Program-made: the position numbers and the translations under genes
NCBI GenBank assembly: GCA_964569265.1
Contig: CAZMTO010000011.1
Span: 1-49,400, forward strand
Length of the DNA: 49,400 bases
Direction of reading: 5' to 3'
DNA from: Avidehalobacter sp964569265
Lineage (GTDB): Bacteria > Bacillota > Dehalobacteriia > UBA4068 > UBA4997
Part shown: piece after piece, positions 1 to 8,018 of the stretch
Position numbering within the stretch: position 1 is the stretch's first letter
How the letters are laid out: each line of letters opens with the position of its first letter
The notes under the pieces: generated by a model
What the model was told of the DNA's origin: nothing
The model's database searches: none
The model's input: only the letters and a program-made list of their open reading frames with translations

Positions 1-157
1 CAAGAGTGCCTTAGATTTAGGTGAGTACGGCTGCGCAGGCACCCATACGGGCACAGGCGATTTAGGCGCACTGATAGTACGCCGCTGAGCGAAAAATTAT
101 ATGACACAGCAGATGGGGTGCTATTGTCCCTTCTGGGGTGCTATTGCCCCTTCCGGG
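1..157 (+). repeat. Modular intergenic repeat, copy R1 (downstream of murC)
   Basis: This is the right-hand part of a dispersed repeat; its left end lies outside the window. It holds an imperfect hairpin (GGCGCAC-TGATA-GTACGCC, about 65-83) and the terminal box CAGCAGATGGGGTGCTATTG at 107-126. A second partial box follows at once (GGGGTGCTATTG, 135-146), then CCCCTTCCGGG. The partial box overlaps the end of murC, so its CTA (141-143) read on the minus strand is the murC TAG stop. Related sequence occurs at four other places in the window. Confidence 0.8.
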
Positions 158-1535
158 TCAATCCCGCAGCATAATCTTCGCCAACCCGCCTTATACTCCC
201 CGCCCCCACAATCAATACCAAATCACCGTCGGTAACAATATCATCAAGAGTAGACAATACATCTTCGGCCGTGGCCGCATAATATACGGGCAACTGCGGT
301 GTATGCTTTTGCACCGCCTTAGCCAGCGCCGCCGAACTTACCCCCGGTATCGGCGCTTCAAACGCCGGGTAAATTTCGTTCAGTACCAAAACATCGGCCA
401 TACCAAAGCACGCCGCAAATTCATCAAACAGCAACTGCGTGCGGCTAAAACGGTGCGGCTGAAACACCACTACCAGACGGTTTTTGGCCACATTGCGGGC
501 GCCCGCCAGCAGGGCGGAAATTTCACTGGGGTGGTGCGCGTAATCATCGTACACGCAAATACCACGCTGTTTATCTTCTCCCAGCAGCTCAAAACGGCGG
601 CCGGTGCCTCTAAATTCCGCCAGCCCGGCAGCAATGTCCGCAAAGGCAAAACCCTGGCTGTGCAGCGCCGCCACAGCACCCAGCGCATTTTTCACATTAT
701 ATTCGCCCGGCACATTAAGCTTAAGCTCGCCCAGCAGCTCCCCGTGATAATATACATCGGTGCGGCTGCCAATGCCGTCAAAATGTATTTCTCCGGCGGT
801 ATAATCGGCGGCCGGGTTGTTTACCGCAAAGCTGATATGCTCTGCCGTAAGCTCCGGCTCCATATCTGCCAAAATTTCACAATCCAAACCAATAACCGCT
901 TTGCCCTCCGGCGGCAACTGTTCAATAAACTGCTTAAACGCCGCTATCAGGTTTTGCATACTGCCGTAATGGTCAAGATGGTCGTTTTCTATATTATTTA
1001 CTACGGCTATTTTAGTCGGCAGCAGCAAAAAAGAGCCGTCACTTTCATCGGCCTCGGCTACCATATAATCGCCGACACCCCAGCAGGAATTTGCCCCGAT
1101 ATTAGCCAACACACCGCCCACCACAATCGTCGGTGACTGTTTAAGGTGCAGCAGAGCAGTGCCTATCATACCGGTGGTGGTGGTTTTGCCGTGCGCACCG
1201 GCCACCGCAATGCCGCGGCGCATAGCCAGCATATCCGCCAGCAGCTCCGCACGCGATAATATGCGTATGCCGCGGCGCTCAGCTTCGGCAAACTCCGGGT
1301 TATCCGGCTTTATTACCGATGAATACACCAGCATATCCACATCTTCGGCCAAATTAGCCGCCGAATGGCCTATATATACCGTAACGCCCAAATCAGCAAG
1401 GGTTTCGGTCATATTGCTCATCACAACGTCTGACCCTGATACTTTAACATCCCAGCCCACCAAAATACGGGCCAGGGCGCTCATACCTATACCGCCCACA
1501 CCGACAAAATGTACACGTCTTCCAAAATCCAACAA
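141..1535 (-). CDS. murC: UDP-N-acetylmuramate--L-alanine ligase MurC
   Basis: Cytoplasmic ATP-dependent ligase that adds L-Ala to UDP-MurNAc, the first amino acid of the peptidoglycan stem. The 464-residue product has the family's full length. It opens with a dinucleotide-type loop (HFVGVGGIGMSALA), carries the ATP-binding AGAHGKTTTT near residue 115 and the NNIENDHLDHY segment of the Mur central domain, and has the C-terminal domain from about residue 310 (RGTGRRFELLG, YDDYAHHPSEI). It is the last gene of the dcw run in this window and lies 34 bp after murG. The final codons, TRKGQ and the TAG stop, overlap the terminal box of repeat R1, so the C-terminal tail appears to have been partly supplied by the repeat. 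Identity is certain; the native C-terminus is not. Confidence 0.97.
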   Translation of the reverse strand: MLDFGRRVHFVGVGGIGMSALARILVGWDVKVSGSDVVMSNMTETLADLGVTVYIGHSAANLAEDVDMLVYSSVIKPDNPEFAEAERRGIRILSRAELLADMLAMRRGIAVAGAHGKTTTTGMIGTALLHLKQSPTIVVGGVLANIGANSCWGVGDYMVAEADESDGSFLLLPTKIAVVNNIENDHLDHYGSMQNLIAAFKQFIEQLPPEGKAVIGLDCEILADMEPELTAEHISFAVNNPAADYTAGEIHFDGIGSRTDVYYHGELLGELKLNVPGEYNVKNALGAVAALHSQGFAFADIAAGLAEFRGTGRRFELLGEDKQRGICVYDDYAHHPSEISALLAGARNVAKNRLVVVFQPHRFSRTQLLFDEFAACFGMADVLVLNEIYPAFEAPIPGVSSAALAKAVQKHTPQLPVYYAATAEDVLSTLDDIVTDGDLVLIVGAGSIRRVGEDYAAGLTRKGQ

Positions 1536-1569
1536 ATCGTTTCCCCCTATATCGCGGCAAGCCGCGCTG

Positions 1570-2688
1570 TTATCTGCTTTTTATTATCGACGCAGCCTCG
1601 GCCACAATATTTTCGGCTGCCGTTTGTTTGCCAAGCCCCTTACAGGCTTTAGCCATCTGTTGGTTTAATTGTATATCAAAAAGCGCATTTTGTAAAGCCG
1701 CCGCCAAACTGTTGGCATTAAGCTCGACATCTTTTATAACCACTGCCGCCCCTACATCGGCAAAGCAGGCTGCATTATGTGCCTGATGATCACCTGCCGC
1801 AAAGGGATAAGGCACCAGCACCGCCGCCCGGCCCACCGCCGCCAGCTCCGCCAAAAACGATGCCCCGGCCCGCGCCACAACAACATCGGCTGCCGCCATA
1901 GCGTATTCAATATGCTCCAAATACGGCAGCAACAGGTAGCCGCCGCCCTCCTCAACCGAATACGGCACACCGTTTTCAGCCAGTGCCGCCACAGTTTCGT
2001 CAAACAGCTTTTCGCCACACAAATGCACTATCTGCACACCTTTAGCCAGCAAATCTGCCGCCGCTGCCGCCAGTGCCATATTTAACTGCCGCGCCCCCTG
2101 GCTGCCGCCGCAAAGCAGCAAAACCGGCTTATCTGCCTTTAAACCCAAACGGCGCAGCCCCTCGGCTTTATCTGCCGCCAAAACAGCCCGGCGCACCGGC
2201 AGCCCGGTAAGCACCGTATGTTTTGCCACCTCGGCAGGCAACCCGTTTATCGGGAAGGTTATACACAAACGGCTTACCTTGCCGCTTAAAAGGCGGTTGG
2301 TTTTACCCATAACGGCATTTTGTTCGTGCAGCAGGGTCGGCACACCCAGCTTTTCGGCCGCCAACAACAGCGGGCCGCAGGCATAACCGCCCGTGCCCAC
2401 CACAATATCCGGCTTAAAATCGCGTATAGCGCGCTTAGCCTCGCGCACACCTGCCATATTTTTGGCCAGCACCCCCAGCAGCTTTACAGGGTTTTTGCTG
2501 GTAAGCCCCGCCACCGAAAGCGGCAGAAAATCATAACCGGCAGCAGTTGCCAGCTTATGCTCCATACCGTTGGCATTGCCGGCATACAAAATGCTGCTGC
2601 CGGGGTATTTGGCTGCTATCGCCTCGGCAATGGCCAACGCCGGGTAAATATGCCCGCCGGTGCCGCCGCCGCTGATCATCATTCGCAT
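1570..2688 (-). CDS. murG: UDP-GlcNAc:lipid I GlcNAc transferase MurG
   Basis: Membrane-associated GT28-family glycosyltransferase that converts lipid I to lipid II at the cytoplasmic face. The N-terminal SGGGTGGHIYPALAIAEA glycine loop and the C-terminal LLCGGSQGARQLN and ARAGASFLAELAAVGRAAVLVPYP segments are hallmark MurG motifs. Length is about 372 residues, as usual. I chose the ATG at 2688, directly ahead of the conserved MMISGGG. A TTG three codons upstream (2697) is also possible, and the Shine-Dalgarno sequence is weak for both. The gene lies between ftsW and murC in the usual dcw order. Confidence 0.96.
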   Translation of the reverse strand: MRMMISGGGTGGHIYPALAIAEAIAAKYPGSSILYAGNANGMEHKLATAAGYDFLPLSVAGLTSKNPVKLLGVLAKNMAGVREAKRAIRDFKPDIVVGTGGYACGPLLLAAEKLGVPTLLHEQNAVMGKTNRLLSGKVSRLCITFPINGLPAEVAKHTVLTGLPVRRAVLAADKAEGLRRLGLKADKPVLLLCGGSQGARQLNMALAAAAADLLAKGVQIVHLCGEKLFDETVAALAENGVPYSVEEGGGYLLLPYLEHIEYAMAAADVVVARAGASFLAELAAVGRAAVLVPYPFAAGDHQAHNAACFADVGAAVVIKDVELNANSLAAALQNALFDIQLNQQMAKACKGLGKQTAAENIVAEAASIIKSR

Positions 2689-2755
2689 AGGGATCAATCC
2701 ATTTCCGTCACAAATTGTTTTATGGTATTACAAAATATTGCTGCGGTGCTTTAGT

Positions 2756-3898
2756 TTACCGCTGTTTTTCGGCAAATTTGGATATATTAAGCAGCACGCC
2801 GATAGATGCCAGCGATATTACCAGCGATGTGCCGCCGTAGCTGATAAACGGCAGCGTAATACCGGTAACCGGCAGCATACCCAAAGTAATAGCAATATTT
2901 ACCAGTGCCTGAATAGTTATCATCAGCGTTAAGCCGGTAGCCATCAGGCGGCCAAAATAGTCTTTTACACGCAGAGCAATGGTAAGCCCGCGCCACGTAA
3001 ACAGGGCAAACAGCAACAGCAGCAGGGCACCCAGCAACAAGCCGCCTTCTTCTACCACAATGGCAAAAATAAAGTCGGTGTGCCGCGCCGGCAGATAATA
3101 CCACTTGGCGCCGCCCTGCCCCAGGCCCACGCCCATTAAACCGCCGCTGCCAATAGCCAACAGCGACTGTACCACCTGATAACCGTCGCCGTAATAATCG
3201 GCCCATGGGTCTAAAAAGCTGGTACGCCGGTTCATACGGTACTGATATTTTTCCGGCAGCACCATAGCCGCCAGCAGCATACAGCCTATGCCTACCAGCC
3301 CCGCTAAATATCGCTTTTTTATACCGCCGATATACAGCAAAAAAAAGCCTGCCCCCGCCATTACTATAGCCGAACCCAAGTCGGTTACGGCCACCACAAT
3401 GCAGGATACGCCCAGCAGGGCAAAAAAGCCTATGCAGCGGCTTTTTACCAACGGCACATTTTGGTAAAATTCATCTCTGAACATCATATCGGGCTTTACA
3501 AGCTGCTTACACAATATTACCAGCATCGAAAGCTTCATAATCTCGGACGGCTGCAAGCGTACCGGCCCGAATTTTAACCAGCGCACCGACCCGCCGCCAT
3601 CATCGCCCAGCGGTGTAAACAGCATTAGCCCCATAGCCAGCAACCCGGCAAAAAATATCGGCCACGCCAATTTGCCGTATATTCGATAATCAATTTTTAC
3701 CGCCACCAGCATTGCCACCAAGCCCACCGCAATGTTAAGCATCTGCCGCTTTAAATAATAAAAGGAATCACCCTTGTCGTATGCGGCATCGTACTGGCTG
3801 GCAGATAACACCATTACCAGCCCAATGCAGCACAAAATAAGCACAATAACAAACAGCCAGTAATCTATGTGGCCTTTTTTGGCAGCGCCCTTACGCAA
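2756..3898 (-). CDS. ftsW: FtsW/SpoVE-type lipid II polymerase (SEDS family)
   Basis: Polytopic SEDS protein, a peptidoglycan glycosyltransferase that works with a class B PBP at the septum. The 380 residues contain about ten hydrophobic segments. Conserved SEDS stretches include LKFGPVRLQPSEIMK, AVTDLGSAIVM, HTDFIFAIVVEEGGLLG and TGITLPFISYGGTS near the C-terminus. The start is TTG at 3898 with a perfect GGAGG seven bases upstream and no alternative ATG nearby. In a spore former the dcw-encoded SEDS gene can be spoVE rather than a vegetative ftsW, and sequence alone does not separate them. Its partner is probably the PASTA-bearing transpeptidase at 8019-10169. Confidence 0.93.
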   Translation of the reverse strand: MRKGAAKKGHIDYWLFVIVLILCCIGLVMVLSASQYDAAYDKGDSFYYLKRQMLNIAVGLVAMLVAVKIDYRIYGKLAWPIFFAGLLAMGLMLFTPLGDDGGGSVRWLKFGPVRLQPSEIMKLSMLVILCKQLVKPDMMFRDEFYQNVPLVKSRCIGFFALLGVSCIVVAVTDLGSAIVMAGAGFFLLYIGGIKKRYLAGLVGIGCMLLAAMVLPEKYQYRMNRRTSFLDPWADYYGDGYQVVQSLLAIGSGGLMGVGLGQGGAKWYYLPARHTDFIFAIVVEEGGLLLGALLLLLFALFTWRGLTIALRVKDYFGRLMATGLTLMITIQALVNIAITLGMLPVTGITLPFISYGGTSLVISLASIGVLLNISKFAEKQR

Positions 3899-3910
3899 TG
3901 CGATTCCTCC

Positions 3911-3948
3911 TTTTTTCAGTTTTATTAAATTTTTTCAGTTTTATTAAA
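3911..3948. repeat. 19-bp tandem duplication in the murD-ftsW gap
   Basis: The 19-base unit TTTTTTCAGTTTTATTAAA is present twice with no spacer (3911-3929 and 3930-3948), directly upstream of the ftsW Shine-Dalgarno sequence. It is A+T-rich, with no evident operator or terminator structure. Confidence 0.9.
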
Positions 3949-4007
3949 ATTTTATATTTATAATTTTAGCCTTTGTAATTAAGCTTATGCAAAATACAGC
4001 CGCTATA

Positions 4008-5366
4008 TTACCGCGCCAGCTTTTGCACCAACTGCTTAAACATTTCGCCGCGTTCTTCAAAGCAGGTAAACATATCCCAGCTTGCGCACGCCGGAGAAAG
4101 CAAAACCTCGTCGCCCTTATCGGCAGCGGCAATAGCCAGCTTTACGCATTTTTCAAAATCCATACCGGCGTGTTCATAGCAGGTAATGCCGCCTTCGTAC
4201 AAAGTTTGGGCAATGGTGTCGGCAGTTGCGCCCAGCAAAACAATGTGCTTAACCTTTTCTTTAATCAGAGGCAGCAGCGGATGAAAATCAGACTCTTTAT
4301 TAAAGCCGCCCAAAATCAGCACACAGGGGCGTTCGCAGGCCAGCAGCGCCATAATCGTCGAATCCGGGTTAGTGCCCTTAGAATCGTTGATATAAAGCAC
4401 ACCGTTAAATTCTCCTACCGGCTCCTGCCGATGCTCCACACCCGGAAAATCCGCCAGCGCTGCGCGCACATAGCCCATATCTACACCCCAAAGCACTGCC
4501 ATAGCAGCCGCCGCCAGGGCGTTTTCTAAATTATGCGGCCCTTTTATCAAAATGTCCGCCGCCGGCATAACCTCAACTTCCTGCCCGTCAAAACGCCAGA
4601 TAACCTGCCCGTCACGCACAAACATACCTTCGGCAGGCTCCGCCTTGCGGCTAAAATATACCACGTGACCGCCAAGCCCGTCGGCATAGGCACGCACCGT
4701 TTCATCATCATAGTTAAGCACAGCAAAATCGTCGGCAGTTTGGTGGGCAAAAATTTTGCACTTTATGGCGCCGTAATTTTCCATAGTATGGTGACGATAC
4801 AGGTGATCTTCGGTAAGGTTTAAAAATGCGGCAATATGCGCCTTAAAATCCACGGCACTTTCTAACTGAAAGCTGGAAAGCTCGGCCACCACCGCCGATG
4901 TTTCCGGCAAAGCTTCAATATCGCTGCAAAGTGCCGCACCGATATTGCCGCCAACCAATGCCTGCTGCCCGGCCTTTTGCAAAATATAGCCCAACAGTGT
5001 AGTGGTGGTGGTTTTGCCATTGGTACCGGTTATGGCCAAAAACGGGCTGTGCCCAAACTGATATGCCAGCTCCAGCTCACCGATAACAGGTACACCAGCC
5101 GCCTTTAAAGCGTCTACCACGGGTATTTCCAGCGGCACACCGGGGCTTATAACTGCCAGATCATACGCCGCCGCATCATCCGGCATACCGCCAAGGTGCA
5201 GCTTGGCGCCCGCCGCTTCCACATCACCGAGGTCGGGCAAATCAGCCGCTGTTTTATTGTCGGCCAGCACAGCGTTGGCACCCTTGCCGGCTAAAAATAT
5301 CGCCGCTGCCCGGCCGGAAAGCCCCGCGCCGATAACCAAAACATTTTTATCCTTTAAATTTAACAT
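4008..5366 (-). CDS. murD: UDP-N-acetylmuramoyl-L-alanine--D-glutamate ligase MurD
   Basis: Cytoplasmic Mur ligase that adds D-Glu to UDP-MurNAc-L-Ala. It shows an N-terminal Rossmann-like segment (NVLVIGAGLSGRAAA), the ATP loop AITGTNGKTTTT near residue 112, the NLTEDHLYRH central motif and C-terminal YINDSKGTNPDST and LLSPACASWDMF, all typical of MurD. The 452-residue length is normal. The ATG at 5366 has GGAGG seven bases upstream, and a GTG one codon earlier is too close to it. It sits between mraY and ftsW in the normal dcw order. Confidence 0.97.
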   Translation of the reverse strand: MLNLKDKNVLVIGAGLSGRAAAIFLAGKGANAVLADNKTAADLPDLGDVEAAGAKLHLGGMPDDAAAYDLAVISPGVPLEIPVVDALKAAGVPVIGELELAYQFGHSPFLAITGTNGKTTTTTLLGYILQKAGQQALVGGNIGAALCSDIEALPETSAVVAELSSFQLESAVDFKAHIAAFLNLTEDHLYRHHTMENYGAIKCKIFAHQTADDFAVLNYDDETVRAYADGLGGHVVYFSRKAEPAEGMFVRDGQVIWRFDGQEVEVMPAADILIKGPHNLENALAAAAMAVLWGVDMGYVRAALADFPGVEHRQEPVGEFNGVLYINDSKGTNPDSTIMALLACERPCVLILGGFNKESDFHPLLPLIKEKVKHIVLLGATADTIAQTLYEGGITCYEHAGMDFEKCVKLAIAAADKGDEVLLSPACASWDMFTCFEERGEMFKQLVQKLAR

Positions 5367-5466
5367 CACTATACCTCCGAAAATTTTTCAACTTATACTC
5401 ACAGCCAACAACTTACAACAATTTATATCAAAATTTTTTATTCTTGATAAACACCAAAGCAACGCC

Positions 5467-6453
5467 TTAGCTTAGGGCCAGCACCAGCAGGCCGCAAAGT
5501 ATGCCTATGGCTGCCACCGTCCAAAAAACGGCCACAATGCGGGTTTCGGCCCAACCGCACATTTCAAAGTGATGATGCAGCGGACTCATTTTAAATATAC
5601 GGCGGCCAAACAGCTTAAAGCTGGCAACCTGCAACATAACAGAAACCGCCTCGGCTATGTAAACCAGCCCCAGCAAAATAAACACAAATTCGGTTTTGGT
5701 TAAAATGGCCAGCGCAAACACCGCAGCGCCCAGCGCCAAACTGCCGGTATCACCCATAAACACCTTGGCAGGGTAGCGGTTATACAGCAAAAAGCCCAGC
5801 ACACCGCCGGCCAATGCACCGGCAGCCGCCCCAAGTCCGGGGTAATCTATGGCTGTTGCCGGGGGTTGCAGGGCCGCCACCAGGCATATAAGCATATACG
5901 CCAGCAACACCAAAAAGCTTATACCGCCGGCCAAACCGTCTAAGCCGTCGGTTAAATTTACGGCGTTAACAATAAACACCATAGCTGTGGCCACCAGCGG
6001 ATAAAACAGCCAGCCAAGCTCCCAATGCCAGCCCACAAGCGGTATTATCAGGTCGGTGCCGCGCCCCAGCCAGCTTTCTGCCAGATAAATAAACACAAAA
6101 GCGAACAAAAATTGCAGCACCAGCTTTTGCTTGGCCGTAAGCCCCAAAGACCGGTGCAGCATAATAATAATGCCGTCATCTACAATTCCTATAAGCTCAA
6201 AAAGCATCACCGCACCCACAAACAGCAGAACCGACGGCGATACACCGCCCAGCGCCAATGCCACAACCGCAGACGGCAGCAAAAATATTACGCCGCCCAT
6301 AGTAGGCGTGCCCGATTTTATCAGGTGGCGTTTGGGGCCGTCCTCGCGGATAGTTTGTCCAAATTTTAGGTAATGCAGCCCGGCTATAAGCGGCCTGCCC
6401 AGTATGGCTGCCAGCACAAATGCCGCAGCCAGCGCCAGTAATGCGTTATACAT
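5467..6453 (-). CDS. mraY: Phospho-MurNAc-pentapeptide transferase MraY
   Basis: Integral membrane enzyme that transfers phospho-MurNAc-pentapeptide to undecaprenyl phosphate to make lipid I. The 328 residues are strongly hydrophobic with about ten membrane segments. Conserved motifs are PTMGGVIFLL, NAVNLTDGLDGLAGG (catalytic aspartates), KVFMGDTGSLALG and the PLHHHFE motif near the C-terminus. GGAGG lies nine bases before the ATG. The gene follows murE by only 29 bp, so the murF normally found between murE and mraY is absent here. Confidence 0.97.
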   Translation of the reverse strand: MYNALLALAAAFVLAAILGRPLIAGLHYLKFGQTIREDGPKRHLIKSGTPTMGGVIFLLPSAVVALALGGVSPSVLLFVGAVMLFELIGIVDDGIIIMLHRSLGLTAKQKLVLQFLFAFVFIYLAESWLGRGTDLIIPLVGWHWELGWLFYPLVATAMVFIVNAVNLTDGLDGLAGGISFLVLLAYMLICLVAALQPPATAIDYPGLGAAAGALAGGVLGFLLYNRYPAKVFMGDTGSLALGAAVFALAILTKTEFVFILLGLVYIAEAVSVMLQVASFKLFGRRIFKMSPLHHHFEMCGWAETRIVAVFWTVAAIGILCGLLVLALS

Positions 6454-6482
6454 TAAACCTGCCCTCCCGGGTAAAAAATGCT

Positions 6483-7979
6483 TTATTCAGCGGCCTTGCC
6501 GCCCAAAAATTCACGGGCTACGGCGCGGTCATCAAAGTCTAACACGCGGCCGTTAACCAACTGATAATCTTCGTGCCCCTTACCGGCTATCATCACCACA
6601 TCGCCCGGCTGTGCCATAGCAATAGCCCGGCCAATGGCAGCACGTCTGTCCGGCTCTACCTCGTATTTAGCAGCACAGGCAGCTCCGGCTTCTTCAATAC
6701 CGGCTTTAATTTCGTCGATAATAGCCAGCGGGTCTTCGGTACGCGGGTTATCCGACGTTACCACTGCTTTATCGGCCAGCGTAACTGCCAGCTTACCCAT
6801 TATCGGGCGTTTGCCGCGGTCACGGTCGCCGCCGCAGCCAAACACACAAATCAGCTTGCCATCGGTACCGTGCAGCAGCTCACGCGCCGTATTAAGCACG
6901 TTTTCCAGCCCGTCAGGCGTGTGGGCATAATCCACCACCACCGTAAAGTCCTGCCCACAATCTACTTTTTCAAAGCGGCCCGGCACCTGCGGCACGTTAG
7001 CCAAATCTTCCAGCAAATCGGCAAGGTTAAAGCCCTGCGCAAGCATTACGCACAGCGCCGCCAAAGAATTATACACGTTAAATTTACCGCTGAGCGGCAG
7101 TTTGCCCGTATAGGTTTTTCCCTTATACAACAGCTCTACTTCGGTGCCGCCGGGCGTAAGCTTAAACGCCGTGGCACGCAGGTCTGCCGGTTTATCTACA
7201 GCATATGTCCAAAGCTGAGCGTGGCTGGCCGCAGCAAACTCCCCGGCATAAGGGTCATCCAGATTTACCACAGCAAAGCGGCCTTCTGCCCCGTCACGGT
7301 CTAACATACGGAACAGCTCCAGCTTGGCGTCCAAATAATCTTCTACCGTTTTGTGGTAATCCAAATGATCCTGCGTAAGGTTGGTAAATACAGCGCCGTC
7401 AAAATGCATAGCATCTACGCGCTTTTGCTTTAAGGCGTGGCTCGATACCTCCATCACCAAATGCGTACATTCTTCTTCTACCATCATATCCAAAAGCTCG
7501 GCCAAACGCAGCGGCTCCGGCGTGGTAGCTGCTGCCGGCAGGCGGCGGTCATCGCAGTAATTGCAAATGGTACCAATAAGCCCGCATTTAATTTGGCGGC
7601 AGCGCCACAAATAACGTATAAGATTGGTGGTGGTGGTTTTGCCGTTAGTGCCGGTAACCCCCACAACCTTCAGCTTTTTATCCGGAAAGTCATGCATAAC
7701 CTCGGCCAGCAGCGATATTACCGCACGGGTATCCTTAACCACCAGCACCGGCGTATGTGTTGCCACACTTTCCGGCGCGTATTCGGCAATAACAGCCACC
7801 GCACCGGCGGCAATAGCGTGTTCAATATAATTATGTCCGTCTGTGTTGGTACCGGTAAGCGCAATAAAAGCGTCCTCCGGCTGAATAGTGCGGGAATCGT
7901 ACTGCAAGCCCTTTACCTGAATATCCGGCACCGTTTGCGGGTCTATACCCAGATAAACTGCAATATCTTTCAATCTCAT
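6483..7979 (-). CDS. murE: UDP-MurNAc-tripeptide synthetase MurE (probable meso-DAP type)
   Basis: Cytoplasmic ligase that adds the third stem residue. The 498-residue protein has the ATP loop GVTGTNGKTTTT near residue 110, NLTQDHLDYHKT, VDYAHTPDGLENVL, FGCGGDRDRGKRP and the specificity motif DNPR within TSDNPRTEDP. In characterised MurE proteins DNPR goes with meso-diaminopimelate, so DAP-type peptidoglycan is inferred. GGAGG lies eight bases before the ATG. It follows the PASTA transpeptidase by about 40 bp and is followed directly by mraY. Confidence 0.97.
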   Translation of the reverse strand: MRLKDIAVYLGIDPQTVPDIQVKGLQYDSRTIQPEDAFIALTGTNTDGHNYIEHAIAAGAVAVIAEYAPESVATHTPVLVVKDTRAVISLLAEVMHDFPDKKLKVVGVTGTNGKTTTTNLIRYLWRCRQIKCGLIGTICNYCDDRRLPAAATTPEPLRLAELLDMMVEEECTHLVMEVSSHALKQKRVDAMHFDGAVFTNLTQDHLDYHKTVEDYLDAKLELFRMLDRDGAEGRFAVVNLDDPYAGEFAAASHAQLWTYAVDKPADLRATAFKLTPGGTEVELLYKGKTYTGKLPLSGKFNVYNSLAALCVMLAQGFNLADLLEDLANVPQVPGRFEKVDCGQDFTVVVDYAHTPDGLENVLNTARELLHGTDGKLICVFGCGGDRDRGKRPIMGKLAVTLADKAVVTSDNPRTEDPLAIIDEIKAGIEEAGAACAAKYEVEPDRRAAIGRAIAMAQPGDVVMIAGKGHEDYQLVNGRVLDFDDRAVAREFLGGKAAE

Positions 7980-8018
7980 ACTGTTTTCCTCCTGTTAATA
8001 TACTTGGTATTGGCCGCC

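Noticed and set aside
138..1136. Long open frame on the plus strand opposite murC, and similar long frames opposite many other genes
   Set aside because: They lie antisense to clear genes, have no ribosome-binding sites and give low-complexity Arg/His/Gln-rich products. The G+C bias of the real genes keeps the opposite frames open.
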